Below are positions 1 through 8,942 of a DNA stretch of 64,000 nt, one piece after another. The stretch's first letter is position 1, and every line of letters begins with the position of its first letter. This DNA comes from Mesorhizobium sp. B1-1-8 (GTDB lineage: Bacteria > Pseudomonadota > Alphaproteobacteria > Rhizobiales > Rhizobiaceae). Under the pieces are notes generated by a model. That model ran no database searches and was not told where the DNA came from. It worked only from the letters and a program-made list of their open reading frames with translations. The position numbers and the translations under genes were made by a program. Location: contig NZ_CP083956.1 of assembly GCF_006442795.2 (NCBI RefSeq), positions 1,054,001 through 1,118,000 on the forward strand, given 5' to 3'.

Positions 1-1449
1 CGGATGGCGGTCGAGCGGGTTGCCCGGCCTGTCGAACTCGATATCGTCGGGCAGCCTGACCGGCAGGTCGGCCTTCGGCACCGGCACCACGCCGCAGTGC
101 TCGCAGTGGATCATCGGGATCGGGCAGCCCCAGTAGCGCTGGCGCGAAATACCCCAGTCGCGCAGGCGGAAATTCACCTTGCGCTCCGCCATCGGCCGGT
201 TGCCGATGGTCTTCTGCTCCAGGAGCTTCGCCACCTCGTCGAACGCCCGCTCCGGCTTCATGCCGTCGAGGAAGCGCGAATTGATCATCACGCCGTCGTC
301 GACATAGGCCTCCTCGATGATCTGGAAGCTTCCCTGATTTTCGCCTTCCGGCATCACCACCGGAATCACCGGCAGGCCGTATTTGTTGGCGAAGTCGAGG
401 TCGCGCTGGTCGCCCGACGGGCAGCCGAAGATGGCGCCGGTGCCGTATTCCATCAGCACGAAATTGGCGACATAGACCGGCAGCGTCCAGCTGTCGTCGA
501 ACGGATGGACAACGCGGATGCCGGTGTCGAAACCCTTCTTCTCGGCCGTCTCCAGCGCCGCCACCGAGGTGCCCATATGGCGCACCTCGTCGATGAACTT
601 GGCCAGTTCGACATTGCCTTCGGCGGCCTTCCTGGCCAGCGGATGGTCGGCGGCGACCGCCATGAAGGAGGCGCCGAAGATGGTGTCCGGCCGGGTCGTG
701 TAGACCTCCAGCTCGTGCATGTCGCCGACCGGTTCGGCCAGCGGCCAGCGGATAAGCAGCCCTTCCGAGCGGCCGATCCAGTTGTGCTGCATCAGCTTGA
801 CCTTTTCCGGCCATTCGTCGAGGCGGTCGAGCGAATCCAGGAGGTCCTGCGCGAAGTCGGTGATCTTGAAGAACCACTGCGTCAGCTCGCGCTGCTCGAC
901 CAGCGCGCCGGAGCGCCAGCCGCGGCCGTCGATGACCTGCTCGTTGGCGAGCACCGTCATGTCCTCCGGATCCCAATTGACCTTGGAGGATTTGCGCGTC
1001 ACCAACCCCTTCTCGACGAAGTCGAGGAACAGCATCTGCTGGCGGTGGTAATAGTCGACGTCGCAGGTGGCGAATTCGCGCGCCCAGTCCAGCGACAGAC
1101 CCATCATTTTGAGCTGCTCGCGCATGGCCGCGATGTTCTCATAGGTCCATTCCCTGGGATGGACCTTGTTTTGCATCGCTGCGTTCTCGGCCGGCATGCC
1201 GAAGGCGTCCCAGCCCATCGGATGCAGCACGTTGAAACCCTTGGCGCGTTTGTAGCGCGCCACCACGTCGCCCATCGTGTAGTTGCGGGTGTGGCCGATA
1301 TGGATTTTTCCCGACGGATAGGGGAACATCTCGAGCACGTAGTATTTCGGCTTCGGGTCGTCGTTCTGCGCCTCGAACAGCTTCTTTTCGGCCCAGGCCT
1401 TCTGCCATTTGGGCTCTGACGTGCGCGGATTGTATCGTTCGGTTGCCAT
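1..1449 (-). CDS. leuS: Leucyl-tRNA synthetase, N-terminal 483 residues (partial)
   Basis: Class I aminoacyl-tRNA synthetase that charges tRNA-Leu in the cytoplasm. The minus-strand frame is open from an ATG at 1449 to the window edge. The class I signature appears as PSGKIHIGH, with HIGH at residues 50-53. A later [11 protein letters not shown] motif marks the CP1 editing domain that hydrolyses mischarged tRNA. Family members are usually about 870 residues, so roughly the C-terminal half, with the KMSKS loop and anticodon-binding domain, lies to the left of the window. The gene is divergent from the YggS gene. Identification is very secure; only the truncation by the window edge limits the call. 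Confidence 0.97.
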   Translation of the reverse strand, partial: MATERYNPRTSEPKWQKAWAEKKLFEAQNDDPKPKYYVLEMFPYPSGKIHIGHTRNYTMGDVVARYKRAKGFNVLHPMGWDAFGMPAENAAMQNKVHPREWTYENIAAMREQLKMMGLSLDWAREFATCDVDYYHRQQMLFLDFVEKGLVTRKSSKVNWDPEDMTVLANEQVIDGRGWRSGALVEQRELTQWFFKITDFAQDLLDSLDRLDEWPEKVKLMQHNWIGRSEGLLIRWPLAEPVGDMHELEVYTTRPDTIFGASFMAVAADHPLARKAAEGNVELAKFIDEVRHMGTSVAALETAEKKGFDTGIRVVHPFDDSWTLPVYVANFVLMEYGTGAIFGCPSGDQRDLDFANKYGLPVIPVVMPEGENQGSFQIIEEAYVDDGVMINSRFLDGMKPERAFDEVAKLLEQKTIGNRPMAERKVNFRLRDWGISRQRYWGCPIPMIHCEHCGVVPVPKADLPVRLPDDIEFDRPGNPLDRHP

Positions 1450-1594
1450 CGGGTGTTTTTCACTTAAAAGCAGGCACGAAGCGCCGGACAATGCCAGGCG
1501 CCTGGGAAATGTCGTCGCGGTGTTCACCATGGATTGCCGGACCCGTCAACTGCGGCGAGTCGGCGTCGGCACTAACTACAGGCAGGATATGGGG

Positions 1595-2260
1595 ATGACG
1601 AGTGCCGTCGAACAGCTTCTCGCGGTCAAGGCGAGGATCGCAAATGCAGAGCGCGAGGCCAAGCGCGAGCCTGGCGCCGTCACGCTGGTCGCGGTGTCGA
1701 AGACCTTTTCGGCGGACGATATCCACCCGGTGATCGAAGCCGGCCAGCGCGTCTTCGGCGAGAACCGCGTCCAGGAGGCTCAGGCCAAATGGCCGGCATT
1801 GAAGGAGAGCTTTCCGGATATCGAACTGCATCTGATCGGCCCGCTGCAATCCAACAAGGCCAGGGAAGCGGTCGCCCTTTTCGACGTCATTGAGACGGTC
1901 GACCGCGAGAAGATTGCCGCCGAGCTTGCCAAGGAGACGGCACGGCAAGGCCGCGCGCCAAAACTCTACGTGCAGGTCAACACCGGCTCGGAGCCGCAAA
2001 AGGCCGGCATCGAGCCGCGCGAGGCCGTCGCCTTCGTCAAGCGCTGCCGCGATGTGCATGCCCTCGTAATAGAGGGGCTGATGTGCATTCCGCCGGCCGA
2101 CGAGAATCCCGGCCCGCATTTCGCGCTGCTCGAAAAGCTTGCCCGCGAGGCGGGAGTCGCAAAACTGTCGATGGGCATGTCCGGCGATTACGAGATGGCC
2201 ATCGCCTTCGGCGCGACCAGCGTCAGGGTCGGCTCGGCGATTTTCGGCAGCCGCGCCTAG
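1595..2260 (+). CDS. YggS/PROSC family pyridoxal phosphate homeostasis protein
   Basis: Single-domain PLP-binding protein of the alanine-racemase-like fold III type, implicated in vitamin B6 and amino-acid homeostasis, with no known catalytic turnover. The PLP lysine is in the VAVSK motif (K36); GENRVQEA, SMGMSGDYEMAI and the phosphate-binding VRVGSAIFG near the C-terminus are all present. The length of 221 residues is normal. I chose the ATG at 1595 rather than the one at 1589, because the AGG at 1584-1586 is then 8 bases away. It is divergent from leuS, a common neighbour in Rhizobiales. Confidence 0.93.
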   Translation: MTSAVEQLLAVKARIANAEREAKREPGAVTLVAVSKTFSADDIHPVIEAGQRVFGENRVQEAQAKWPALKESFPDIELHLIGPLQSNKAREAVALFDVIETVDREKIAAELAKETARQGRAPKLYVQVNTGSEPQKAGIEPREAVAFVKRCRDVHALVIEGLMCIPPADENPGPHFALLEKLAREAGVAKLSMGMSGDYEMAIAFGATSVRVGSAIFGSRA

Positions 2261-2330
2261 GCATGTCTCCCAAGATTTTGCGGCGGTTTCGGGACAAAGA
2301 AATGTTTGAAATCAAAAGCTTTAGAGCAGC
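2261..2330. repeat. Rhizobial palindromic intergenic repeat, family A, copy 1
   Basis: Begins directly after the yggS stop with gcatgtctcc and contains gcggtttcgggacaaaga, then an aaatcaaaagcttt tract. The same order of motifs recurs at 2832-2905 and, inverted and shorter, at 34245-34291. It looks like a dispersed non-coding repeat of the kind common in Mesorhizobium genomes. The left arm is more decayed in this copy. Confidence 0.7.
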
Positions 2331-2432
2331 CGCGTCATACCACCGCATTGCCCGATTGGACCGTCGCGCTAGCTGCGTTTTGAGGAACGAGCGAGCGGCT
2401 CCGAGCGGCTCCTTGAGCCCAGAGGAGGCCCC

Positions 2433-2831
2433 ATGGCCACCATACGCCACGACCAGGATATCAGATATGACCGGCAAGTTTCCCGCGGGCTGCACGCGTG
2501 GGTCTATTTTGCGATGGTGGGGCTGGCAGCTTGCTATGCGCTATCGGCTTGGATCGGCTTCGGCGGCGGCTATGACGCCTATCTTCTTGCCGTTGTGACC
2601 GGGTTCATCGTGATGGCGGTAGCGTTGCCAGCCATCGCAGGCCGCGTCTGGCGTCATCACCGCAGCGGCACCCATGCCGCCACGACCTTCGCCGATTGGG
2701 TGGAAGGAGATTTCGATACCGGCGAGCACCCCATGAAAGCCAGAACGGCGGCGATCGAAATCCTGCTGCCACTTGCCGCTGTCGCGTTCGGTATGACGGC
2801 GTTTGCGATCCTCGCATTGGTGGAGAGCTAG
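2433..2831 (+). CDS. Small hypothetical inner-membrane protein
   Basis: A 132-residue protein with three predicted membrane segments: about residues 22-41, 47-67 and 107-128. The middle soluble stretch carries HHRSGTH and the acidic WVEGDFDTGEHP. I do not recognise the family. The start is well supported by AGAGGAGG about 5 bases before the ATG. It stands alone between two copies of the same intergenic repeat (2261-2330 and 2832-2905), so it may be a single-gene transcription unit. No function is proposed. Confidence 0.75.
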   Translation: MATIRHDQDIRYDRQVSRGLHAWVYFAMVGLAACYALSAWIGFGGGYDAYLLAVVTGFIVMAVALPAIAGRVWRHHRSGTHAATTFADWVEGDFDTGEHPMKARTAAIEILLPLAAVAFGMTAFAILALVES

Positions 2832-2905
2832 AGCATGTCTCCCGAAAGTGCTCAGCGGTTTCGGGACAAAGACATTCTTAAGATCAAAGATCTTTGAAGC
2901 ATGTC
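2832..2905. repeat. Rhizobial palindromic intergenic repeat, family A, copy 2
   Basis: Contains gagcatgtctcccgaaag, then gcggtttcgggacaaagacat, then agatcaaagatcttt. The arms tcccgaaa and tttcggga pair, so the transcript would fold into a hairpin. It overlaps the end of the preceding gene's stop codon and lies 130 bases before the next gene. Confidence 0.75.
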
Positions 2906-3033
2906 GCGTGCCTTAAGCCGATCCGTGGATCGATATGCGGCCAGGCGAATGATCCCGTTGTTCCAGCGCTTGAAACGAAACGCCCCGTTCCTATTTGACC
3001 TTTGTCATTCCAACTCACCGGGGAAATCTCATC

Positions 3034-4083
3034 ATGCGCCATAACCAGCTCGGAAATACGGGGATGTTCGTCTCCGAACTCTGCCTCGGCACCATGACCT
3101 TCGGCGCCGCCGGCGAGAATGCCCAATGGGGCCTCATCGCCAGCCTTGACCAGAAAGGCGTGAACGAGATCGTCGGCCGCTCGATCGCCGCCGGCGTCAA
3201 TTTCTTCGATACGGCCGATGTCTATTCGTTCGGCCAGTCCGAGCAGCTGCTCGGCCAGTCGCTCAAGGACCTCGGCATCAAGCGTTCGGATGTCATCATC
3301 GCCACCAAGGTGCACGGCACCATGGGCAACGGGCCCAATGAACGTGGCTCCTCACGTGGCCACATCATGGATTCGATCGACGGCAGCCTGGAGCGGATGC
3401 AGACCGACCACATCGATCTCTATCAGCTGCACGGCACCGACACGGTGACCCCGATCGACGAGACGCTGCGCGCCCTCGACGACCTGGTCGCCAGCGGCAA
3501 GGTGCGCTATGTCGGCGTCTCCAACTGGCAGGCCTGGCGCATCGCCAAGGCGCTGGGCATCGCCGAGCGCAAGGGCTTCGCCCGCTTCGAGACGGTGCAG
3601 TCCTATTACTCGATCGCCGGCCGCGACCTCGAGCGCGAGATCGTGCCGCTGCTCAATGAGGAGAAGCTCGGGCTGATGGTCTGGTCGCCGATGGCTGGCG
3701 GCCTGCTATCCGGCAAATACGGTCCCGGCGCGCCGGGCAATGGCGAAGGCCGCCGCGCCGCCTTCAACTTCCCGCCGGTCAACGAGGATCGCGCCTGGGC
3801 GGCGGTCGCCGTCATGCGCGAGATCGCCAGGAAACATGACGTCAGCGTCGCCACCGTGGCGCTGGGCTATGTGTTGGCCAAACCTTTCGTGATGAGCGTC
3901 ATCATCGGCGCCAGCCGCATGGACCAGCTTGAGCAGAACCTTGCCGCGACGGCCCTGAAGCTCGATGCCGATGATCTCGCCAGGCTCGACGAAGTCAGCG
4001 CGCTACCCTCCGAATATCCCGGCTGGATGCTGGAAAGGCAAGGTGCCGGCCGGCGCCCCGCGCCCTTCGAACCGAAGGCGTAA
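3034..4083 (+). CDS. Aldo/keto reductase
   Basis: NADPH-dependent oxidoreductase of the AKR superfamily, TIM-barrel fold, cytoplasmic. The catalytic tetrad is visible as D59 and Y64 (FFDTADVYS), K92 (IATKVHG) and H133 (DLYQLHG). The C-terminal cofactor-binding region SVIIGASRMDQLEQNL is intact. At 349 residues the length is typical. I selected the ATG at 3034 because GGGGA ends 9 bases upstream. A second aldo/keto reductase (6393-7427) lies beyond the LysR/MFS pair and shares the same tetrad arrangement, suggesting an old duplication. The substrate is unknown. Confidence 0.93.
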   Translation: MRHNQLGNTGMFVSELCLGTMTFGAAGENAQWGLIASLDQKGVNEIVGRSIAAGVNFFDTADVYSFGQSEQLLGQSLKDLGIKRSDVIIATKVHGTMGNGPNERGSSRGHIMDSIDGSLERMQTDHIDLYQLHGTDTVTPIDETLRALDDLVASGKVRYVGVSNWQAWRIAKALGIAERKGFARFETVQSYYSIAGRDLEREIVPLLNEEKLGLMVWSPMAGGLLSGKYGPGAPGNGEGRRAAFNFPPVNEDRAWAAVAVMREIARKHDVSVATVALGYVLAKPFVMSVIIGASRMDQLEQNLAATALKLDADDLARLDEVSALPSEYPGWMLERQGAGRRPAPFEPKA

Positions 4084-4140
4084 TACCGTTCGAGCAGACA
4101 GGTCAGAGCCGCGTGCCTTTGCGCGCGGCTCTTTCCTCAT

Positions 4141-5046
4141 TCAGAGACGAACGGTCTCCGCCAGAAAGTCGAGAAAAGCCCGCACCCGCGCCGGCAAATG
4201 CTTGCCCTGGCCGACATAGACGGCATGCGTCGGCTCCTCGTCGCCGGGATTGAACTCCTCAAGCAACGGCACGAGCAGCCCGGCGGCGATGTCGGGTTGG
4301 ACATGCCAGCGCGCCAGCCGTGCGATGCCGGCTCCTGCCAGCGTCGTTCGCCGCATCGCTTCGCCGTCGGTCAGCGACATGTTTCCGACAATCGGAAGGA
4401 TGATCGATTTGCCTGCCGTATCGACGAAAGGCCATCCTTCGATATGTCTGGCGAAGCCGAAGGCGAGCATATTGTGGCGTCCTAGGTCGGACAGTGTGTG
4501 CGGCGTGCCGCGGGCTTCAAGATACGCAGGCGACGCGACCAGCACCATCCGGCTCTGGCCGAGCTTGCGCGCCACCAGGCGTGACTCGCGCAGCGGCCCG
4601 GCGCGTATGGCGATGTCGGCTCGCTCCTCCAGAAGGTCGATGACATTGTCGGTCAGCACCGCCTCGACGCCGATCTCAGGGTAGCGTTCCAGGAAGCGCG
4701 GCAGCAATTCCATCAGCCGGTGCTGGCCGAACGGCACATAGCTGTTGACCCTCAGCTTGCCCCGCGGTGCGGCCCCCGCCGCCGCTTCGCGCTCGGCCGT
4801 GTCCATGTCGGCGAGGATGCGCACGCCGCTGTCGTAGAAGGCGGTGCCCTCCGGCGTCAGCTGCAGCTTGCGTGTCGAGCGGCTGATCAGCCGCGCGCCA
4901 AGCCGCGCCTCCAGCCGCGCGATCAGCTTGCTTATCGCCGAAGGCGTCATGCGCAGCGCCCGCGCCGCGGCAGAAAAACTGCCCGCCTCGACGACGCGCA
5001 CGAACACTTCGATCTCGCCGGAGCGGTTGATCTCGGGTCTCGCCAT
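4141..5046 (-). CDS. LysR-family transcriptional regulator
   Basis: 301-residue DNA-binding regulator. The N-terminal winged helix-turn-helix covers about residues 10-65 (EVFVRVVEAGSFSAAARAL, then TPSAISKLIARLE), followed by the LysR substrate-binding fold. I chose the ATG at 5046 because the HTH begins right after it; upstream codons have no family resemblance. The gene is divergent from an MFS exporter, and a T-N11-A palindrome (5049-5063) lies three bases before its start, the classic arrangement for autorepression and control of the divergent gene. It probably controls the MFS gene and perhaps the aldo/keto reductases on either side. Confidence 0.93.
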   Translation of the reverse strand: MARPEINRSGEIEVFVRVVEAGSFSAAARALRMTPSAISKLIARLEARLGARLISRSTRKLQLTPEGTAFYDSGVRILADMDTAEREAAAGAAPRGKLRVNSYVPFGQHRLMELLPRFLERYPEIGVEAVLTDNVIDLLEERADIAIRAGPLRESRLVARKLGQSRMVLVASPAYLEARGTPHTLSDLGRHNMLAFGFARHIEGWPFVDTAGKSIILPIVGNMSLTDGEAMRRTTLAGAGIARLARWHVQPDIAAGLLVPLLEEFNPGDEEPTHAVYVGQGKHLPARVRAFLDFLAETVRL

Positions 5047-5048
5047 TC

Positions 5049-5063
5049 GTGAATCTATTTCAC
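5049..5063. promoter_or_regulatory. Probable LysR operator (T-N11-A palindrome)
   Basis: The sequence GTGAA-TCTAT-TTCAC is a perfect inverted repeat with five-base arms and contains T at 5050 and A at 5062, separated by 11 bases, the LysR consensus form. It sits in the 121-base divergent region between the regulator and the MFS gene. Confidence 0.55.
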
Positions 5064-5167
5064 AGAAAATATGCCCGATGCAAGGCTGGTTCACAGCCTG
5101 GGGATTACGATCTTGCGTGTCGGGCGCGGGACTGAGCGTCCCTTTCCTGATCAACCGGACCGCAGCC

Positions 5168-6355
5168 ATGCCTCTTGCCCTTTACGCACTCACCGCCGGC
5201 GCCTTCGGCATCGGCGTCACAGAATTCGTCATCATGGGCCTGCTGCTCGATGTCAGCGCCGATCTCGGCGTCTCGATCTCGGCCGCCGGCCTGCTGATCT
5301 CCGGCTATGCGCTGGGCGTCGTCCTCGGCGCGCCGCTGCTCGGCGCGCTGACCGGCCGTCTGCCGCGCAAGACCTTGCTGCTCGCCTTGATGGTGGTCTT
5401 CACAATCGGCAACCTCGCCTGTGCGCTGGCGCCCGACTATTGGACGCTGATGGCCGCGCGTGTGCTGACGGCCTTCGCCCATGCCTCCTTCTTCGGCGTC
5501 GGCTCGGTCGTCGCCACCGGCCTGGTCGCACCCAACAGGAAGGCCTCGGCTATCGCGCTGATGTTCACCGGCCTGACCGTCGCCAACATCCTTGGCGTGC
5601 CGTTCGGCACCTGGCTCGGCCAGGCCTATGGCTGGCGTTCGAGCTTCCTGGCCGTCACGCTGGTCGGCGTCATCGCCTTTGCCGTGATCGCGCTGCTGGT
5701 GCCCCGCGACGAGCCCGCCGCCGCTGAGGAAGAGGAGACCTCCGAAGGCACGCTCGCCGTGCTCGGCCGCCGGCCGGTGCTGCTCGGCCTGTTGACCACC
5801 GTGCTGAGCTGGGTCGGCGTCTTTGCGGCCTTCACCTATCTGGCGCCCATCCTCACCCGCGTCACCGGCTTTTCCGAGGGAGCCGTGTCGCCGATCCTGC
5901 TGGTCTTCGGCGGTGGCCTGGTGGCGGGCAATCTGCTTGGCGGGCGCCTTGCCGACCGCCATCTGATGCCGACGGTCGTCGGCACGCTGATCGCGCTGTC
6001 GGCAGTGCTGTTCGTCATGACCGCCGCGATCCATCAGCCGGTCACCGCGATCGTCGCCGTCGGCTTGCTGGGTGCCGCCGCCTTCGCCACGGTCGCGCCG
6101 CTGCAGATGTGGGTGCTGGAGAAGGCCGAGGGCGCCGGCCAGGGGCTGGCCTCGTCCTTCAACATCGCCGCCTTCAATCTCGGCAACGCCATCGGCGCCT
6201 GGCTCGGCGGCTTCGTTATTGACCACGGCCCCGGCCTCGGCGCCGTGCCCCTCGTTGCCGGCTTCGTGCCGCTCGCCGCGCTCGGTGTGGTGCTCATGGC
6301 GCTGCGCCTCGAACGCGGCCGGGCGATCGGCAAACCGGTCACGGCGCAGTGCTGA
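5168..6355 (+). CDS. MFS transporter, DHA1-type drug/arabinose efflux (AraJ/YdhP-like)
   Basis: 395-residue inner-membrane protein with about 12 membrane helices. The first segment, LYALTAGAFGIGVTEFVIMG, and the following SISAAGLLISGYALGVVLGAP are typical of the AraJ/YdhP branch of proton-driven exporters. The loop GRLPRKTLLL after helix 2 matches the MFS motif A region. The ATG at 5168 begins the first helix; the Shine-Dalgarno sequence is weak. It is divergent from the LysR gene and is followed 37 bases later by an aldo/keto reductase in the same orientation, so the three may form a regulated detoxification unit. The exported compound is unknown. Confidence 0.92.
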   Translation: MPLALYALTAGAFGIGVTEFVIMGLLLDVSADLGVSISAAGLLISGYALGVVLGAPLLGALTGRLPRKTLLLALMVVFTIGNLACALAPDYWTLMAARVLTAFAHASFFGVGSVVATGLVAPNRKASAIALMFTGLTVANILGVPFGTWLGQAYGWRSSFLAVTLVGVIAFAVIALLVPRDEPAAAEEEETSEGTLAVLGRRPVLLGLLTTVLSWVGVFAAFTYLAPILTRVTGFSEGAVSPILLVFGGGLVAGNLLGGRLADRHLMPTVVGTLIALSAVLFVMTAAIHQPVTAIVAVGLLGAAAFATVAPLQMWVLEKAEGAGQGLASSFNIAAFNLGNAIGAWLGGFVIDHGPGLGAVPLVAGFVPLAALGVVLMALRLERGRAIGKPVTAQC

Positions 6356-6392
6356 GCGCTGATCCCTTCGACATCCAATCAGGAGAAAAAAG

Positions 6393-7427
6393 ATGGACTA
6401 TCGACCTCTCGGTGCTTCCGGCCTGAAAGTGCCCGCGCTTTCCTTCGGCGCCGGAACCTTCGGCGGCTCCGGACCGCTGTTCGGCCATTGGGGCAACAGC
6501 GACGCCAGGGAAGCGCGCCGGCTGGTCGACATCTGCCTTGAGGCCGGCGTCAATCTGTTCGACACGGCGGACGTCTATTCGAACGGCGCCTCTGAAGAGG
6601 TGCTGGGTGAAGCGATCAAAGGCCGCCGCGACGCAGTGCTGATCTCGACCAAGACCGCGCTGCCGATGGGCGACGGCCCGGCCGGCTACGGTTCGTCGCG
6701 CTCGCGCCTGATCCGCTCCGTCGACGCGGCGCTGAAACGCCTCGGCACCGATTATGTCGATCTGCTGCAATTGCATGCCTTCGATGCCTCGACGCCGATC
6801 GACGAAGTGCTGTCGAGCCTGGACGACCTCATCCGCGCGGGCAAGCTGCGCTATGTCGGCGTCTCCAATTTCTCCGGCTGGCAGGTGATGAAGTCGCTCG
6901 GCCTGGCGGAGAAACATGGCTATCCGCGCTATGTCGCGCATCAGGTCTATTATTCGCTGGTCGGGCGCGACTATGAATGGGAGCTGATGCCGCTCGGCCT
7001 CGACCAGGGCGTCGGCGCGCTGGTGTGGAGCCCGCTCGGTTGGGGCCGGTTGACCGGCAAGATCCGCCGCGGCCAGCCCTTGCCGGAAAAAAGCCGCCTG
7101 CACGAGACCGCCAGCTTCGGCCCGCCGGTCGAGGACGAGCATCTCTATCGTGTCATGGATGCTCTCGACGCGGTGGCCGAAGAGACAGGCAAGACCGTGC
7201 CGCAGGTCGCCATCAACTGGCTCTTGCAGCGGCCGACCGTGTCGTCGGTGATCATCGGCGCCCGCAACGAGGAGCAATTGCGCCAGAACCTCGGTGCCGT
7301 CGGCTGGGTGCTGACGCCGGAGCAGATGAAGACGCTGGATGAGGCCAGCGCGGTGACGGCACCGTATCCGTACTTCCCCTATCGGCGCCAGGAAGGCTTC
7401 GCCCGGCTCAATCCGCCAGCGGTGTAA
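6393..7427 (+). CDS. Aldo/keto reductase, second copy
   Basis: 344-residue AKR-superfamily oxidoreductase with D57 and Y62 (LFDTADVYS), K87 (ISTKTALP) and H128 (DLLQLHAF) forming the catalytic tetrad, and SVIIGARNEEQLRQNL for cofactor binding. The start is preceded by AGGAG 8 bases upstream. It is only 37 bases from the MFS stop, so cotranscription is likely. Compared with the reductase at 3034-4083 it has the same fold and length class but clearly diverged sequence. The substrate cannot be read from the sequence. Confidence 0.93.
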   Translation: MDYRPLGASGLKVPALSFGAGTFGGSGPLFGHWGNSDAREARRLVDICLEAGVNLFDTADVYSNGASEEVLGEAIKGRRDAVLISTKTALPMGDGPAGYGSSRSRLIRSVDAALKRLGTDYVDLLQLHAFDASTPIDEVLSSLDDLIRAGKLRYVGVSNFSGWQVMKSLGLAEKHGYPRYVAHQVYYSLVGRDYEWELMPLGLDQGVGALVWSPLGWGRLTGKIRRGQPLPEKSRLHETASFGPPVEDEHLYRVMDALDAVAEETGKTVPQVAINWLLQRPTVSSVIIGARNEEQLRQNLGAVGWVLTPEQMKTLDEASAVTAPYPYFPYRRQEGFARLNPPAV

Positions 7428-7442
7428 GCGCCGGCGCTGCCT

Positions 7443-7572
7443 AATCTCCCCCCTCGAGGGGGAGATGTCGCCGAAGGCGACAGAGGGGGTCGCCTCACGT
7501 AGAGCGCCAACCTCCTCCGACCTTGCAAAGGGGCCGGCGCTCCACGCGCGGCGACCCCCCTCTGGCCGCTTT
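7443..7572. repeat. Intergenic hairpin repeat, family B, left part (interrupted by IS)
   Basis: Starts with tctcccccctcgaggggg and continues gtcgccgaaggcgac, then agagggggtcgcc, and later gaccccc-ctctggccgct. An uninterrupted copy of the same family lies at 38380-38550. Here the element breaks off at ggccgctt, and its end reappears after the insertion sequence at 8902. Confidence 0.8.
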
Positions 7573-8901
7573 TGTCCAGCCGATAGATGGGTAACACTTT
7601 GAACCGGATACATGGGTTACAGTTTTCTCCCTGAGTTGCTGTCCGCCGCAGTGCCGTCTGGTCGGGGTTGAACGGCACTGCGGCGGACCAGTTTCTTGTG
7701 TCGGCCGTCAATGAAGCCGAGCGGATGGGCATAGAAGTGGAGTGCCCATTCCCCATTCTCGGTCTCGGTTGCGGCAATCGCTTCACCGGCCAGCGCTTTT
7801 GAGACGTAGATGAAGTCGCCGTTCCACTTGATCTCGCCGTTTTGGCGCACGCTGCGCACCGCAGCTTCGGCCGGATAGTCCGGCTCTGGTGTCGTCTTCG
7901 GCATGGCGCGGGTCGAGGGGCGGTAATGCTGTGCCGGCGTGTCCATACCCAGCGCCTCGTGCGGGCGCTCCTCGTTATACTCGCGCCGGAAAGCCTCGAA
8001 AGCCCGAGCCTGGGCGGCCCTGTCGGCCTCCGGCGCCTTGGCCAGCGGCAGCATGGTCAGGTGGAAGCGCTCATGGCATCCGTTCTGCTGCGGTTTGCCC
8101 GGCTGAATGCGCTCCAGCACGATACCGAGCTTGATGAAGCGCACCGCAAGCGGCGTCAGCCCGGTGACGCCGGCTGACGCGAACGGCGCCCCATTGTCGC
8201 TTCTGAACCGATCCGGCAGGCCATGCTCCTCGAATGTCCGTTCAAACACCGGCCAGGCTTCACCCTCCGACGTCGAGCCGATCGCCGCCAGCGCCAACAG
8301 GTAGCGGCACGCCCCATCCATCACCGTCAGCGGCTCGCAGCGCCAGCCGTCGCCGGTCCGGAACCAGCCCTTGTGATCTCCCGTCCACAGCGCGTTCGCC
8401 GCCTCAGGCTCCGGCCATGGACCGTTGCCCGCCGCTCTCCAGCGCGCGCGCCGACGCCCGACAAGGCCATGCCGCTTCAGAATCTCGCCGGCTGTCGACA
8501 CCGCCGGCCAGCTGCAGCTGGGCTCCGCCCGCTTCAGCCGGGCCATGATCTTCTTCGGCCCCCACAGCGGATGCGCTTCCTTCTGCGCCACGATCCGCTC
8601 CACCAGCTCCGCTGCCGTGGCACGGCCGTGCTCGAGCGGCGCCCGCGGCTGGTCGTGCAGGCCTTCCGGCCCGAACGCCCGGTAACGTCCAAGCCATTTG
8701 TAACCGGTCTTGCGCGAGATCTCGAAGGCAGCACAAAGCTGCGTCATCGTCTCCTCGCCAGATAGGCATTCCGCAACAAAACGAAGCCGCTCATCCATGA
8801 GCCCAGTCTCTCGCCAAACCATCGCCGGTCCTCCCGGCGGACAAGAAAACTGTCACCCATCTAATCGGTCCATTCTGTTACCTATCTATCCGGTTCGGAC
8901 A
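7573..8901 (-). mobile_element. IS481-family insertion sequence, intact
   Basis: A 1329-bp element bounded by imperfect terminal inverted repeats that begin TGTCC and are related over about 55 bases: the left end reads TGTCCAGCCGATAGATGGGT and the complement of the right end reads TGTCCGAACCGGATAGATAG. It holds one full-length transposase gene on the minus strand. The outside bases give a short target duplication, CTT or CTTT. Removing the element plus one duplicate restores ggccgctttgcggcc of the surrounding repeat, which confirms the ends. Confidence 0.9.
7617..8822 (-). CDS. IS481-type transposase (DDE integrase core)
   Basis: 401-residue single-ORF transposase. The N-terminal helix-turn-helix is at about residues 20-60 (CAAFEISRKTGYKWLGRYR). 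The rve-type catalytic core shows its three acidic residues in TGDHKGWF, FRSDNGAPF and NGCHERFH. A C-terminal block containing NGEIKWNGDFIYVS is typical of this family. The ATG at 8822 has GGGAGG about 7 bases upstream. It fills the insertion sequence almost completely, shows no frameshift or premature stop, and is probably functional. Confidence 0.93.
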   Translation of the reverse strand: MVWRETGLMDERLRFVAECLSGEETMTQLCAAFEISRKTGYKWLGRYRAFGPEGLHDQPRAPLEHGRATAAELVERIVAQKEAHPLWGPKKIMARLKRAEPSCSWPAVSTAGEILKRHGLVGRRRARWRAAGNGPWPEPEAANALWTGDHKGWFRTGDGWRCEPLTVMDGACRYLLALAAIGSTSEGEAWPVFERTFEEHGLPDRFRSDNGAPFASAGVTGLTPLAVRFIKLGIVLERIQPGKPQQNGCHERFHLTMLPLAKAPEADRAAQARAFEAFRREYNEERPHEALGMDTPAQHYRPSTRAMPKTTPEPDYPAEAAVRSVRQNGEIKWNGDFIYVSKALAGEAIAATETENGEWALHFYAHPLGFIDGRHKKLVRRSAVQPRPDGTAADSNSGRKL

Positions 8902-8938
8902 CTTTGCGGCCATCTCCCCCTCAAGGGGGGAGAGTGCG
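8902..8938. repeat. Intergenic hairpin repeat, family B, right part
   Basis: Reads ctttgcggccatctccccct and ends in a caaggggggagag arm complementary to the start of the left part at 7443. The repeat was therefore a long hairpin before insertion. It abuts the stop codon of usg. Confidence 0.75.
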
Positions 8939-8942
8939 CCGC

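Noticed and set aside
4..1419. Long plus-strand open frame opposite leuS
   Set aside because: The minus strand encodes an unmistakable leucyl-tRNA synthetase with HIGH and editing-domain motifs; the plus frame is a high-GC antisense shadow without family character.
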